A program made the translations under genes and the position numbers. DNA of 37,823 nucleotides from Pseudomonas sp. KBW05. Lineage in GTDB: Bacteria; Pseudomonadota; Gammaproteobacteria; Pseudomonadales; Pseudomonadaceae. Below, in pieces: positions 26,005 to 34,102 of the stretch. Location of the stretch: positions 1-37,823 of the forward strand of contig NZ_QAJM01000049.1 of assembly GCF_003852405.1 (NCBI RefSeq), given 5' to 3'. The notes under the pieces were generated by a model. The model saw only the letters and a program-made list of their open reading frames with translations, ran no database searches and had not been told where the DNA came from. The number at the start of each line of letters is the position of its first letter. Position 1 is the first letter of the stretch.

Positions 26005-26092
26005 GTGGGAGCGGGCTTGCTCGCGAATACGGTGTGTCAGCTAATATATTTAGTCACTGACACACCGCTTTCGCGAGCAAGCCCGCTCCCAC
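26005..26092. repeat. REPIN (TTGCTCGCGAA type)
   Basis: Perfect 23-bp inverted arms at 26005-26027 and 26070-26092, with GGTGTGTCAG/CTGACACACC inside. It is placed between the convergent prmB and the coiled-coil gene, 20 bp after the prmB stop. Confidence 0.92.
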
Positions 26093-26124
26093 ATTTTGAT
26101 CTCATTTCATAGCCGGAACCGGTT

Positions 26125-26931
26125 TTAACGGTGCGTGGCAATCCAGATCAACAACCCCGCCTGGAACACGGTAAACGCCACCAGGCAGGTAATGGTAAAG
26201 CGCAGCCCGCTGTCCTCACGCTTGAACTTGGTGACCTTTTCCTCTTCCTTGCGCAGCTTCACTTCCTGTTCCGCCAGGTTCTGCTCGGCCTGTTGGAGCA
26301 TCTGCGCCGCTTCCAGGATCTCGACAAACTGCACCTTCTCGGTGTTCCAGTTTTCCAGCACATCCCCGACCTTGCCCGGCTGCACGTTGCCCTTGAGGTG
26401 CTGCACGTCGGCGTAGGCCACATCAAAGCCGTGGACCCGCAAGAAGTGGTCGCGGCGCAGGCGCGTGGCTTCGTTCAGTGCGTCTTTGTTGGACAGGTCC
26501 ACGCCGTCGATGCGGTAGCTGGACCACTTTTTCTTCGCCCATGCCGCCCCTTGGGCCACGAGGAAGCGCCCGATACCGCGGTTGGCCGGTTCGATCTCCA
26601 GGCTGTTGCCCGGGCCGAAATGCACGCGGTGTTTATCGTGATCGACCCACACATCCAGGTGGTTCTGTTCGCGCCGCACCCGCTGCCCTGGCAACTGGAT
26701 GACCATGCGCAGCAGGCTGTGGTGGCTGTCATTGCGCTCGGCATAACCGAATTGCACGAACCGCAGCGGTCGCACCCCGGTGGCGCGATCGGTGGCCAGG
26801 GGCGCCAGGCGCAGCATCTTGAAATGCTCGGGCTGGACCTCCGCCCACGGCAGGGGCGCCGCGTCGACGGCCTCGGTTTTTTCAGCCGGGGTGTCGGCGG
26901 TGGGTTCCGGTGTTGCTTCTGTGGTTGTCAT
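26125..26931 (-). CDS. Conserved hypothetical with coiled coil and C-terminal membrane anchor
   Basis: A 268-residue protein. The acidic, Thr/Pro-rich N-terminus (1-30) leads to a mixed beta domain with HFGPGNSLEIEPANRGIGRF. A predicted coiled coil rich in Glu/Lys/Gln covers about 195-242, and a single hydrophobic helix near 245-264 ends in ATHR. It is probably a tail-anchored inner-membrane protein facing the cytoplasm. The ATG at 26931 is chosen over a 30-codon extension because AGGA precedes it. No function is recognised. Gene order resembles the P. aeruginosa locus around aroC. Confidence 0.8.
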   Translation of the reverse strand: MTTTEATPEPTADTPAEKTEAVDAAPLPWAEVQPEHFKMLRLAPLATDRATGVRPLRFVQFGYAERNDSHHSLLRMVIQLPGQRVRREQNHLDVWVDHDKHRVHFGPGNSLEIEPANRGIGRFLVAQGAAWAKKKWSSYRIDGVDLSNKDALNEATRLRRDHFLRVHGFDVAYADVQHLKGNVQPGKVGDVLENWNTEKVQFVEILEAAQMLQQAEQNLAEQEVKLRKEEEKVTKFKREDSGLRFTITCLVAFTVFQAGLLIWIATHR

Positions 26932-27029
26932 GCGGCGCGATCCTGTCCAAGCCCAGCAAGCCGACAGCTTTTTTGCTGCGACACTGGGCTTATCGGCCGC
27001 TTTGCGCAGGACTAGAGACAAATTGTCGC

Positions 27030-27992
27030 TTAACGGGGCTGAAGTCCGTCGATAAAGCGCACCACGCGGCTGCCCAACTCGGCAGCGAGGGGCAATTGCG
27101 GGTCGTTGTAGGACGCCAATTGCTGCTGCACATCCTTGGGCACGATGCGCATGACGTGGTTCATGCCTTCGATCAGCGCAAGCTGTGCATCGGGCTTGGC
27201 CTTTTTCAACTGCTGGGCATCGCCGATGCCGACCTGGATATCGTGAGTGCCCTGGATAATCAGCGCCGGCATATCCAGCTTGGCAAATGCCGCCGAGGGA
27301 TCGGCACGGAACAGGCTGATCAGATACGGCTGCACGCTCGGTCGGAAAATACCCAGCAGCGGGCCAGGCACATCCGCGTCCACTTGCCCGGCCTTGAGCC
27401 GATCAAGGATCTGATTGCTGCGCAGCAACAGGGCAGGGGGCAGGTGACCCGCCAACTGCTGACGGATCACCTGATCCACCGGACGTGCGCTGCCGGACAG
27501 GGAAATCACACCCGCCGGTTCCAGTTGTGGCGCGGCGAGGGCCGCCACCAGCGCGCCTTCGCTGTGGCCGAGGACGACCAGCGGGCCCATGCGTTTGTCG
27601 GCCTTGAGCAGTTTGCCCCAGGCCGCCGCGTCGGAAACGTAGGCGTCGAGCGTCAGGTTACGCTCGTCCGGGGTGGCCGCAAGGCTGGCGGCCACGCCAC
27701 GCTTGTCGTAGCGCACGCTGGCGATGTTGTGCCGGGCCAGCACCCACGCCAGGCGCTTGAGGCTGTCGTTGCGCGCGCCGTCGGCGCTGTTGCCGTTGCG
27801 GTCGGTGGGTCCGGAGCCGGCGATGATCAGCACCACCGGCACCGGTTTGTCGGATTGGGGCAGTAGCAGCGAGCCAAACAGCTCGCCGCTGCCGGTGTCC
27901 AGGCTGATGGGCCGTTGCAGCACCACGGGGGAGGCGGCGTGGGCCACGGCGGTAAACAGGGTGAGGGCCAGCAGTAAAACTCGAAGCATCAT
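27030..27992 (-). CDS. Secreted alpha/beta hydrolase
   Basis: A 320-residue protein with a clear signal peptide (residues 1-20, AVAHAA cleavage region). The fold motifs are IIAGSGPTDRNGN (oxyanion loop), VRYDKRG, the nucleophile elbow GHSEG with Ser144, and candidate Asp251 (GTHDIQV) and His279 (GMNHVM). It is a periplasmic esterase- or peptidase-like enzyme of unknown substrate. Two adjacent ATGs (27992 and 27989) are equally possible starts. It is divergent from aroC with 142 bp between them. Confidence 0.88.
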   Translation of the reverse strand: MMLRVLLLALTLFTAVAHAASPVVLQRPISLDTGSGELFGSLLLPQSDKPVPVVLIIAGSGPTDRNGNSADGARNDSLKRLAWVLARHNIASVRYDKRGVAASLAATPDERNLTLDAYVSDAAAWGKLLKADKRMGPLVVLGHSEGALVAALAAPQLEPAGVISLSGSARPVDQVIRQQLAGHLPPALLLRSNQILDRLKAGQVDADVPGPLLGIFRPSVQPYLISLFRADPSAAFAKLDMPALIIQGTHDIQVGIGDAQQLKKAKPDAQLALIEGMNHVMRIVPKDVQQQLASYNDPQLPLAAELGSRVVRFIDGLQPR

Positions 27993-28134
27993 CGCGCCAT
28001 CATCAGGGAGGTGCCGGTTCGACCAATGTCTACCCGGAAGGTTTCGAGGATGAACTAGTCGGTTGGCCCGCGTATACTGGCGCGCTTGGTTATCACCCCT
28101 GAGTGATTACAACTGATTTCACGGAGCGCCCTGC

Positions 28135-29226
28135 ATGTCCGGCAATACCTTCGGCAAGCTGTTCACTGTCACCACCGCGGGCGAAAGCCATGGCCCGGCG
28201 TTGGTCGCCATTGTCGACGGCTGCCCGCCCGGCCTCGAGCTGTCCCTGGAAGACCTGCAGCGTGACCTCGACCGCCGCAAGCCCGGCACCAGCCGCCACA
28301 CTACCCAGCGCCAGGAACCCGACGAAGTCGAGATCCTCTCCGGCGTGTTCGAAGGCCGCACCACCGGGTGCGCCATCGGCCTGTTGATCCGTAACACCGA
28401 CCAGAAGTCCAAGGACTACTCGGCGATCAAGGACCTGTTCCGCCCGGCCCACGCCGACTACACCTACCACCACAAATACGGTGAACGCGATTACCGTGGC
28501 GGCGGCCGCAGCTCGGCCCGCGAAACCGCGATGCGCGTGGCTGCCGGTGCCATTGCCAAGAAATACCTGGCCACCCAGGGCATCGTGATCCGTGGCTACA
28601 TGAGCCAGCTGGGGCCGATCGAGATCCCGTTCAAGACCTGGGACAGCGTGGAAGACAACGCCTTCTTCAGCCCCGACCCGGACAAAGTGCCGGAACTGGA
28701 AGCCTACATGGACCAGTTGCGTCGCGACCAGGATTCCGTCGGCGCCAAGATCACCGTGGTGGCCGAGGGCGTGAAACCAGGCCTGGGCGAGCCGATCTTC
28801 GACCGCCTGGACGCCGAACTGGCCCATGCGCTGATGAGCATCAACGCGGTGAAAGGCGTGGAAATCGGCGCCGGCTTCGCTTGTGTCTCCCAGCGCGGCA
28901 CCGAGCATCGCGATGAACTGACGCCGGAAGGTTTCCTCAGCAACAATGCGGGTGGCATCCTCGGCGGTATTTCCTCCGGCCAGCCGATTGTGGCGCACCT
29001 GGCGCTCAAGGCGACGTCGAGCATCACCACGCCGGGCCGCTCGATCGATGTGCATGGCAACCCGGTAGATGTGATCACCAAAGGCCGCCATGACCCGTGC
29101 GTCGGCATCCGTGCCACGCCAATTGCCGAGGCGATGATGGCCATCGTGCTGATGGACCACCTGCTGCGCAACCGTGGGCAAAACGCCGACGTGCGCGTCA
29201 CCACCCCGGTGCTGGGCCAGCTGTGA
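28135..29226 (+). CDS. aroC: Chorismate synthase
   Basis: A 363-residue enzyme of normal length. All three family signatures are visible: [18 protein letters not shown] near the start, the [17 protein letters not shown] flavin/substrate block at about 110-126, and the C-terminal block around [18 protein letters not shown]. It converts 5-enolpyruvylshikimate-3-phosphate to chorismate with reduced FMN. GGAG is nine bases upstream of the ATG. The MFS transporter follows after 85 bp of repeat-like sequence. Confidence 0.97.
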   Translation: MSGNTFGKLFTVTTAGESHGPALVAIVDGCPPGLELSLEDLQRDLDRRKPGTSRHTTQRQEPDEVEILSGVFEGRTTGCAIGLLIRNTDQKSKDYSAIKDLFRPAHADYTYHHKYGERDYRGGGRSSARETAMRVAAGAIAKKYLATQGIVIRGYMSQLGPIEIPFKTWDSVEDNAFFSPDPDKVPELEAYMDQLRRDQDSVGAKITVVAEGVKPGLGEPIFDRLDAELAHALMSINAVKGVEIGAGFACVSQRGTEHRDELTPEGFLSNNAGGILGGISSGQPIVAHLALKATSSITTPGRSIDVHGNPVDVITKGRHDPCVGIRATPIAEAMMAIVLMDHLLRNRGQNADVRVTTPVLGQL

Positions 29227-29235
29227 CCTTTAGCC

Positions 29236-29309
29236 AGGGAGCTTGCTGTGGCGAGGGAGCTTGTCGAATCGTCGCACCGTCCCGTTGGGCTGCGCAGCAG
29301 CCCCAACCC
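29236..29309. repeat. Degenerate Pseudomonas intergenic repeat before the MFS gene
   Basis: CAGGGAGCTTGCTGTGGCGA and GCGAGGGAGCTTG, then GGGCTGCGCAGCAGCCC, resemble the second common family of fluorescens intergenic repeats. GGCTGC/GCAGCC form a short hairpin at 29288-29303. The element ends only a few bases before the MFS ATG. Confidence 0.6.
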
Positions 29310-29311
29310 AC

Positions 29312-30469
29312 ATGACGCTCCCCTACTGGCGCCTCTCCAGCTTCTACCTCTTCTACTTCGCCCTGCTCGGGGCGACGGCGCCATTCCTGGCCCTTTACTT
29401 CGATCACCTGGGCTTTTCCAGTGCGCGCATCGGCGAACTGGTGGCCATCCCTATGCTGATGCGCTGCGTGGCGCCCAACCTGTGGGGTTGGCTCGGCGAC
29501 TACACCGGCCGGCGCCTGGCCATCGTGCGCTTTGGCGCGGTGTGTACCTTGGCGAGCTTCTCGCTGATCTTCGTCAGCCAGACTTACGCCTGGCTGGCCC
29601 TGGTGATGGCCCTGCATGCGTTCTTCTGGCACGCGGTGCTGCCGCAGTTTGAAGTGATCACCCTGGCGCACCTGCAAAAACAGACCTCGCGCTACAGCCA
29701 GATCCGCCTGTGGGGCTCCATCGGTTTTATCCTCACCGTGGTGATCATGGGGCGCCTGTTCGACTGGCTGAGCCTGGATATCTACCCGGTGGTGGTCGTG
29801 GTGATCATGGCCGGCATCATTGGCGCCAGCCTTTGGGTGCCGAATGCGCAACCTGCCACCCACGGCAACCGCCTGGCGGGTGATGGCTTTCTCAAGCAAT
29901 TGCGCAGCCCCGGCGTGCTGGCGTTTTATGCCTGCGTGGCACTGATGCAAATGAGCCATGGCCCGTATTACACCTTTCTCACCCTGCACCTTGAACACCT
30001 GGGCTACAGCCGTGGCCTGATCGGCCTGTTGTGGGCGCTGGGGGTGGTGGCGGAAGTGCTGATGTTCCTGGGCATGAGCCGCATCCTCACGCGCTTTTCG
30101 ATACGCCGGGTGCTGCTGGCGAGCTTCCTGCTGGCGGCTGTGCGTTGGTTGTTGCTGGGTTCGTTTGCCGAATTTTTCTGGGTGCTGCTGTTGGCGCAGG
30201 TGATGCACGCCGCCACTTTTGGCAGTTTCCATGCGGCGGCGATTGCCTTTGTGCAACGCAGTTTCGGCGATAAACAACAGGGCCAGGGCCAGGCCTTGTA
30301 TGCCGCATTGGCCGGCACCGGCGGGGCGTTGGGCGCACTGTATGCCGGCTATAGCTGGAACCTGTTGGGGCCGACCCTGACCTTCAGTATCGCCAGCATC
30401 GCGGCACTCGCCGCCGCCATTATCATTGGCCTTCGATTGCAAGAGCCCAACAGAGGAACCGTGCAATGA
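29312..30469 (+). CDS. MFS transporter
   Basis: A 385-residue protein with 12 membrane helices. It begins MTLPYWRLSSFYLFYFALLG and has the loop 2-3 motif WGWLGDYTGRRLAIV between helices 2 and 3. It resembles the 3-phenylpropionic-acid-transporter (HcaT/YcaD-like) branch. The ATG at 29312 has no clear Shine-Dalgarno because repeat sequence abuts it; a TTG start at 29243 would add 23 non-hydrophobic residues from that repeat and looks artefactual. The stop overlaps the next gene (ATGA at 30466-30469). It follows aroC as I recall in P. aeruginosa. Substrate unknown. Confidence 0.9.
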   Translation: MTLPYWRLSSFYLFYFALLGATAPFLALYFDHLGFSSARIGELVAIPMLMRCVAPNLWGWLGDYTGRRLAIVRFGAVCTLASFSLIFVSQTYAWLALVMALHAFFWHAVLPQFEVITLAHLQKQTSRYSQIRLWGSIGFILTVVIMGRLFDWLSLDIYPVVVVVIMAGIIGASLWVPNAQPATHGNRLAGDGFLKQLRSPGVLAFYACVALMQMSHGPYYTFLTLHLEHLGYSRGLIGLLWALGVVAEVLMFLGMSRILTRFSIRRVLLASFLLAAVRWLLLGSFAEFFWVLLLAQVMHAATFGSFHAAAIAFVQRSFGDKQQGQGQALYAALAGTGGALGALYAGYSWNLLGPTLTFSIASIAALAAAIIIGLRLQEPNRGTVQ

Positions 30470-30993
30470 GTTATGTCGCTGTCTACCACGTGGCCACACC
30501 GGACACTCCGAACAAGGTCCTGACCCATCTCGACGATATCGTCGCGACCCTGGCTGAACATGGCGTGCGCTTCGAGCGCTGGCAGCCGAGCCCGATCGAG
30601 AAGGGCGCCAGCGATGCTGACATGATCGCCGCGTACCAGGCGCAGATCGATAGCCTGGGTTACGCCAAGGAGGAGGTGTTCAGCGTCACGAGCGCTCACC
30701 CGCAAAAAGACCAGGTGCGTGCGCAGCTCCTCAAAGAGCGCCGCTTCAGCGAGGACCATGCGCGTTTCTTCATCGCCGGGCAGGGGTTGATTGCCTTGCA
30801 CGTGGAGGACTATGTGTATGCCGTACGGTGTGAGAAAAACGACGTGTTGCTGATCCCGGCGGGCTTGCTCCATTGGATTGATATCGGTGAGAACCCGCAC
30901 TTTGTGATGCTGCACCTGTTTAATACGGCTGAAGGGGAGACTGCGCTCACCGACGACGAAATGGCCCTTCGTTTTCCTGGTTTGGACGACTAA
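30466..30993 (+). CDS. Acireductone dioxygenase-like cupin lacking the metal site
   Basis: A 175-residue protein clearly homologous to acireductone dioxygenase (MtnD) along its whole length (MSYVAVYHVATPDTPNKVLT, then FFIAGQGLIALHVEDYVYAV, then LIPAGLLHWIDIGENPHF). In active enzymes the ligands are the two His and the Glu of HxHxEDE plus a later His. Here that segment is RRFSEDHA: Arg92, Phe94 and His98 replace His, His and Glu, and only His136 remains. It cannot bind Fe or Ni in the normal way. It overlaps the MFS gene by four bases and is not flanked by mtnB or mtnC. It is a full-length open frame, so probably a repurposed protein rather than a fresh pseudogene. Confidence 0.88.
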   Translation: MSYVAVYHVATPDTPNKVLTHLDDIVATLAEHGVRFERWQPSPIEKGASDADMIAAYQAQIDSLGYAKEEVFSVTSAHPQKDQVRAQLLKERRFSEDHARFFIAGQGLIALHVEDYVYAVRCEKNDVLLIPAGLLHWIDIGENPHFVMLHLFNTAEGETALTDDEMALRFPGLDD

Positions 30994-31149
30994 GCACAAG
31001 TTCCTGAATGTTCAACCCCAACGAGTTGGAAGTTGTTGTGGGAAGAAACGTATTCGACTGTAGGGCTCAGCTGTTTATTACGGGCCTTACTCCTTAATAC
31101 CATTCGTTATGCAACTCTTCCTGGCACCCATGTTTATATCACCTGTCAA

Positions 31150-31163
31150 TCGGAGAAATCCGA
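31150..31163 (+). promoter_or_regulatory. Short hairpin TCGGA-GAAA-TCCGA in the luxR-type gene leader
   Basis: A 5-bp stem with a GAAA loop, 37 bp before the ATG at 31200. It is flanked by ACCT (31141-31144) and AGGT (31164-31167), making a longer imperfect inverted repeat. It could be an operator or an mRNA structure. Confidence 0.3.
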
Positions 31164-31199
31164 AGGTGGTGAGACATCCGCCGATAAAGGAGAGATGTA

Positions 31200-31469
31200 A
31201 TGAGAGGCGCAGAGGAGTTGTACCCGCCGCTGTATACCCTGCCCAACGCCATCAGAAGACGCCTGAGCTTGGCGGGCAAGTCCCTGACGCCGACAGAGCT
31301 GGAGATCCTGCGTTGGGCGTCGAATGGCAAGACTGTCTGGGAGATCAGCCAGATTCGCGCAACGTCCGAAGCCACGGTGAAATTCCACCTGCGCAACATC
31401 TACGGCAAGTTGCAAGTGAACAACCGCGTGCAGGCGATGAATGAGGCGGCGCGCCAGGGACTTTGGTGA
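31200..31469 (+). CDS. Stand-alone LuxR-type HTH regulator
   Basis: An 89-residue protein that is little more than a LuxR/GerE DNA-binding domain: LTPTELEILRWASNGKTVWEISQI is followed by the recognition helix SEATVKFHLRNIYGKLQVNNRVQAMNEA in standard spacing. There is no autoinducer, receiver or PAS domain; about 28 residues precede the HTH. AAAGGAGAG lies directly upstream of the ATG. It ends at a strong terminator. Monomeric regulators of this kind can act by constitutive or oligomeric binding; the target is unknown. Confidence 0.9.
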   Translation: MRGAEELYPPLYTLPNAIRRRLSLAGKSLTPTELEILRWASNGKTVWEISQIRATSEATVKFHLRNIYGKLQVNNRVQAMNEAARQGLW

Positions 31470-31480
31470 CAGGCGCATGA

Positions 31481-31520
31481 AAAAGGGCCGCAACGCTGAA
31501 TGGCGTTGCGGCCCTTTTTT
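31481..31520. terminator. Strong bidirectional terminator
   Basis: A perfect 16-bp stem, 31481-31496 with 31503-31518, around six bases. AAAAA precedes and TTTTTT follows, so it can stop both the luxR-type gene and the convergent DUF3509 gene. Confidence 0.93.
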
Positions 31521-31531
31521 GTGTCTGGTGT

Positions 31532-31810
31532 TTAAGCCGAATGGTAGGTCGGCAGGGCAAAGCGGTTCTGGCTTTGCAGCATCGAAATTTGCGGCAGGTC
31601 GCTGGCCTGTTCGGCCAGGTCGCGGCGGATGGCGCTGATGACCCACGTCAGTTGGTCGGCGGTATGCAGTTGCTGGTAAGAGATCGAGCGCTTTACCTGT
31701 TTGCCTTCGCTGTTGCGCAGGGTCAGCAGGATGCCGCCGTCTGGGCGAGGCTGGGTGGTGACATCGTAGTTGGAGAATACTGAAGCGAATTTATCTTGGA
31801 TCAGGCTCAT
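31532..31810 (-). CDS. DUF3509 family protein
   Basis: A 92-residue protein starting MSLIQDKFASVFSNYDVTTQ and containing PRPDGGILLTLRNSEGKQVKRS and LTWVISAIRRDLAEQ, the pattern of the Pseudomonas DUF3509 family. No catalytic residues are evident; function is unknown. The ATG at 31810 follows GGAG by eight bases. A sigma-54-type promoter at 31857-31872 with an IHF consensus upstream precedes it, so expression may depend on RpoN. It converges on the luxR-type gene across a shared terminator. Confidence 0.9.
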   Translation of the reverse strand: MSLIQDKFASVFSNYDVTTQPRPDGGILLTLRNSEGKQVKRSISYQQLHTADQLTWVISAIRRDLAEQASDLPQISMLQSQNRFALPTYHSA

Positions 31811-31856
31811 GTCTATCAGCTCCGTTGGCTCAAGTTGGCAAGCATGGAGTGATAGG

Positions 31857-31872
31857 TGCAGTGATTGTGCCA
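31857..31872 (-). promoter_or_regulatory. Sigma-54 (-24/-12) promoter for the DUF3509 gene
   Basis: The minus strand reads TGGCACAATCACTGCA, with GG and GC 10 bp apart. It matches TGGCAC-N5-TTGCA at all but one defined base (C for the first T of the -12). Transcription would start near 31845, leaving a leader of about 35 nt. Confidence 0.55.
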
Positions 31873-31900
31873 TCTAGCTTGTTGTAAAAATAACGTTATA

Positions 31901-31913
31901 AATCAACGAGTTA
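31901..31913. promoter_or_regulatory. IHF consensus site
   Basis: AATCAACGAGTTA matches WATCAANNNNTTR at every defined position. It lies in an AT-rich stretch about 30-40 bp upstream of the -24 element, where IHF normally bends DNA for an enhancer-bound activator. Confidence 0.5.
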
Positions 31914-32164
31914 TAAATTTCTTCGATTTTCGTTTTCGTGCAAATTGCATGAATGGCCATCATGCATCCTGCATTTTGCGCTGTTCAAGCGGTGGGTTTG
32001 GCGCGCCGATACACATGCAGACTGCCGTGGAACGGCTAAATTCCGTTTTTCTGCGGCAGCCCATCGGGATACAAAACTTTTCAAATCCCGCGTGTACAGG
32101 TGAACAAGGGCTGACGTAGTTTCCTGCAAGGCATAACGAAGAATAAGAAAAAGGACGTTCCTCC

Positions 32165-33991
32165 ATGAGCCATCCGCAAAACGACATGATCACCTGGAGC
32201 ATGCTGCTGCGTAAGGTGCCCGCCATTGTTCGCGCCCTGCCACGGGTGGTGCGCGGCATGCGTGCTGCCAACGTCACCGACCCGGCCCAGCCTTGTGGGC
32301 TGGGTTGGCACTTCGAGCAGGCCACCCTGCGTAACCCTGATGGCACCGCGCTTTTATACGCTGACCGTGTGCTCAGCTACCGCGAAGCCAATGGGCGCGC
32401 GAACCGTATCGCCCATTACCTGCAAGCCCAAGGCGTGCGTAAAGGTGACGTGGTGGCGATGTTTATCGAAAACCGCCCCGAGTTGCTGCTGAACGTGTTG
32501 GCCGTGGCCAAGCTGGGCGGCATCTGCGCCATGGTCAACACGTCGCAGACCCAAGGCACACTGGTGCACAGCCTGAATCTGGTGAACCCGGTGGCAATCG
32601 TGGTGGGCTCGGAATTGGTGGGCTCTTTTGAGGCAGTACGTGACCAGGTGGCGATCCCGGCCGAACGCACGTGGTTCGTCGCCGATCAGCAGGCTAGCGA
32701 GGTGCCTGCAGGTTACGTCGACCTGATGGCTGCCAGCGCCGAGTGCCCGGCAGACAACCCGGCCAGCACCGCGCAGATTTTCTTCAATGACCCGTGCTTC
32801 TATATCTACACCTCCGGCACCACGGGCTTGCCCAAGGCCGGCATCATGAAGCACGGCCGCTGGACCAAGACCGCCGTCAGCTTCGGCAGCATTGCCCTGG
32901 ACATGGGCCCGGACGACGTCCTGTATTGCACCTTGCCGCTGTATCACGCCACCGGCTTGTGTGTGTGCTGGGGCTCGGCGATTGTCGGCGCTTCGGGGTT
33001 TGCCATCCGGCGCAAGTTCAGCGCCAGCCAGTTCTGGGACGATGCCCGCAAGTTCAACGCGACCACCCTGGGTTATGTCGGCGAGCTATGCCGTTACCTG
33101 CTCGACCAGCCGCCCAGCGCCAGCGACCGTGACAACCGCGTGACCAAGATGGTCGGCAATGGCCTGCGCCCCGGGGTGTGGGCGCAGTTCAAGCAGCGCT
33201 ATGGCGTTAACCATATTTGCGAGCTGTATGCCGCCAGCGACGGCAATATCGGCTTCACCAACGTGCTGAATTTCGACAACACCATCGGCTTTTGCCTGCA
33301 ACACTGGGCGCTGGTGGACTACGCCCACGACAACGGCGAGCCAATCCGTGGCAGCGATGGCTTTATGCGCAAGGTGCAGACGGGCGGGCAGGGCCTGTTG
33401 TTGGCGCGAATCGACGAGAAATCACCCTTTGACGGCTACACCGACCCGGAAAAGAACCGCAAGGTGATCCTCACCGACGTGTTCGAAAAGGGTGACCGCT
33501 ACTTCAATACCGGCGACCTGTTGCGCAGTATCGGCTTTGGCCATGCGCAATTCGTCGATCGCCTGGGGGACACTTATCGCTGGAAGGGTGAAAACGTTTC
33601 CACCACCGAGGTCGAGAACATCCTGCTGCAACACCCGCAGATCGCCGAAGTGGTGGCCTACGGGGTGGAAATCGAAAACACCAACGGCCGTGCGGGCATG
33701 GTCGCGATTACCCCGAGTGAGTCCCTGGCTTCGCTGGACATGCGTGAACTGTTGCAGTTCGCCCACGGCCAGTTGCCGCACTATGCAGTGCCGCTGTTCC
33801 TGCGGATCAAGGTAAAAATGGAGACAACGGGCACGTTCAAGTACCAGAAGGTCAAGCTCAAGGAAGAGGCGTTCGATCCAGCGAAGGCGGGTAACGACCC
33901 CGTCTACGCGTGGCTACCGGGCACCGACGCCTATGTACCCGTGACGGGGCAGTTGCTGGCGCAGATCCAGGGTGGCCAATTCCGTTATTAA
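32165..33991 (+). CDS. Long-chain/very-long-chain acyl-CoA synthetase (FATP type)
   Basis: A 608-residue adenylate-forming enzyme. The AMP-binding P-loop YIYTSGTTGLPKAGIMKHGR is near residues 215-234, the ANL-core motif YFNTGDLL near 444-451, and DRLGDTYRWKGENVSTTEVE follows, as in animal FATP/ACSVL proteins and their bacterial relatives. It activates long-chain fatty acids to acyl-CoA. AGGA precedes the ATG. The gene is transcribed alone, followed by an ankyrin gene after 111 bp. The exact chain length preference cannot be read from sequence. Confidence 0.93.
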   Translation: MSHPQNDMITWSMLLRKVPAIVRALPRVVRGMRAANVTDPAQPCGLGWHFEQATLRNPDGTALLYADRVLSYREANGRANRIAHYLQAQGVRKGDVVAMFIENRPELLLNVLAVAKLGGICAMVNTSQTQGTLVHSLNLVNPVAIVVGSELVGSFEAVRDQVAIPAERTWFVADQQASEVPAGYVDLMAASAECPADNPASTAQIFFNDPCFYIYTSGTTGLPKAGIMKHGRWTKTAVSFGSIALDMGPDDVLYCTLPLYHATGLCVCWGSAIVGASGFAIRRKFSASQFWDDARKFNATTLGYVGELCRYLLDQPPSASDRDNRVTKMVGNGLRPGVWAQFKQRYGVNHICELYAASDGNIGFTNVLNFDNTIGFCLQHWALVDYAHDNGEPIRGSDGFMRKVQTGGQGLLLARIDEKSPFDGYTDPEKNRKVILTDVFEKGDRYFNTGDLLRSIGFGHAQFVDRLGDTYRWKGENVSTTEVENILLQHPQIAEVVAYGVEIENTNGRAGMVAITPSESLASLDMRELLQFAHGQLPHYAVPLFLRIKVKMETTGTFKYQKVKLKEEAFDPAKAGNDPVYAWLPGTDAYVPVTGQLLAQIQGGQFRY

Positions 33992-34102
33992 AAGTAGCGT
34001 TATTGATTCTAGCTATGACGGCTTTTGGCAAAAAAGCCATGACAGTGGGGAACTCCATCGCGACACTAGGCGCCTATATAGCCATCGCCAGGGAGCCCCC
34101 AC

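Larger units (their letters stand above)
31811..32164. other. 354-bp divergent region between DUF3509 and acyl-CoA synthetase genes
   Basis: Holds the sigma-54 and IHF candidates for the DUF3509 gene at its left side and an AT-rich block with a direct repeat GTTATAAAT (31895-31903 and 31910-31918). Toward the synthetase gene I see an AAAAAGGA ribosome site but no clear PsrA or FadR operator. No coding frame is supported. Confidence 0.65.

Noticed and set aside
82-26092. Repeated palindromes considered as a CRISPR array or transposon ends
   Set aside because: They are dispersed single elements between genes with REP-type arms, no regular spacers, no cas genes and no transposase.
31200-31469. 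LuxR-type protein as a quorum-sensing receptor
   Set aside because: There is no autoinducer-binding domain and no LuxI-type synthase nearby; only the HTH module is present.
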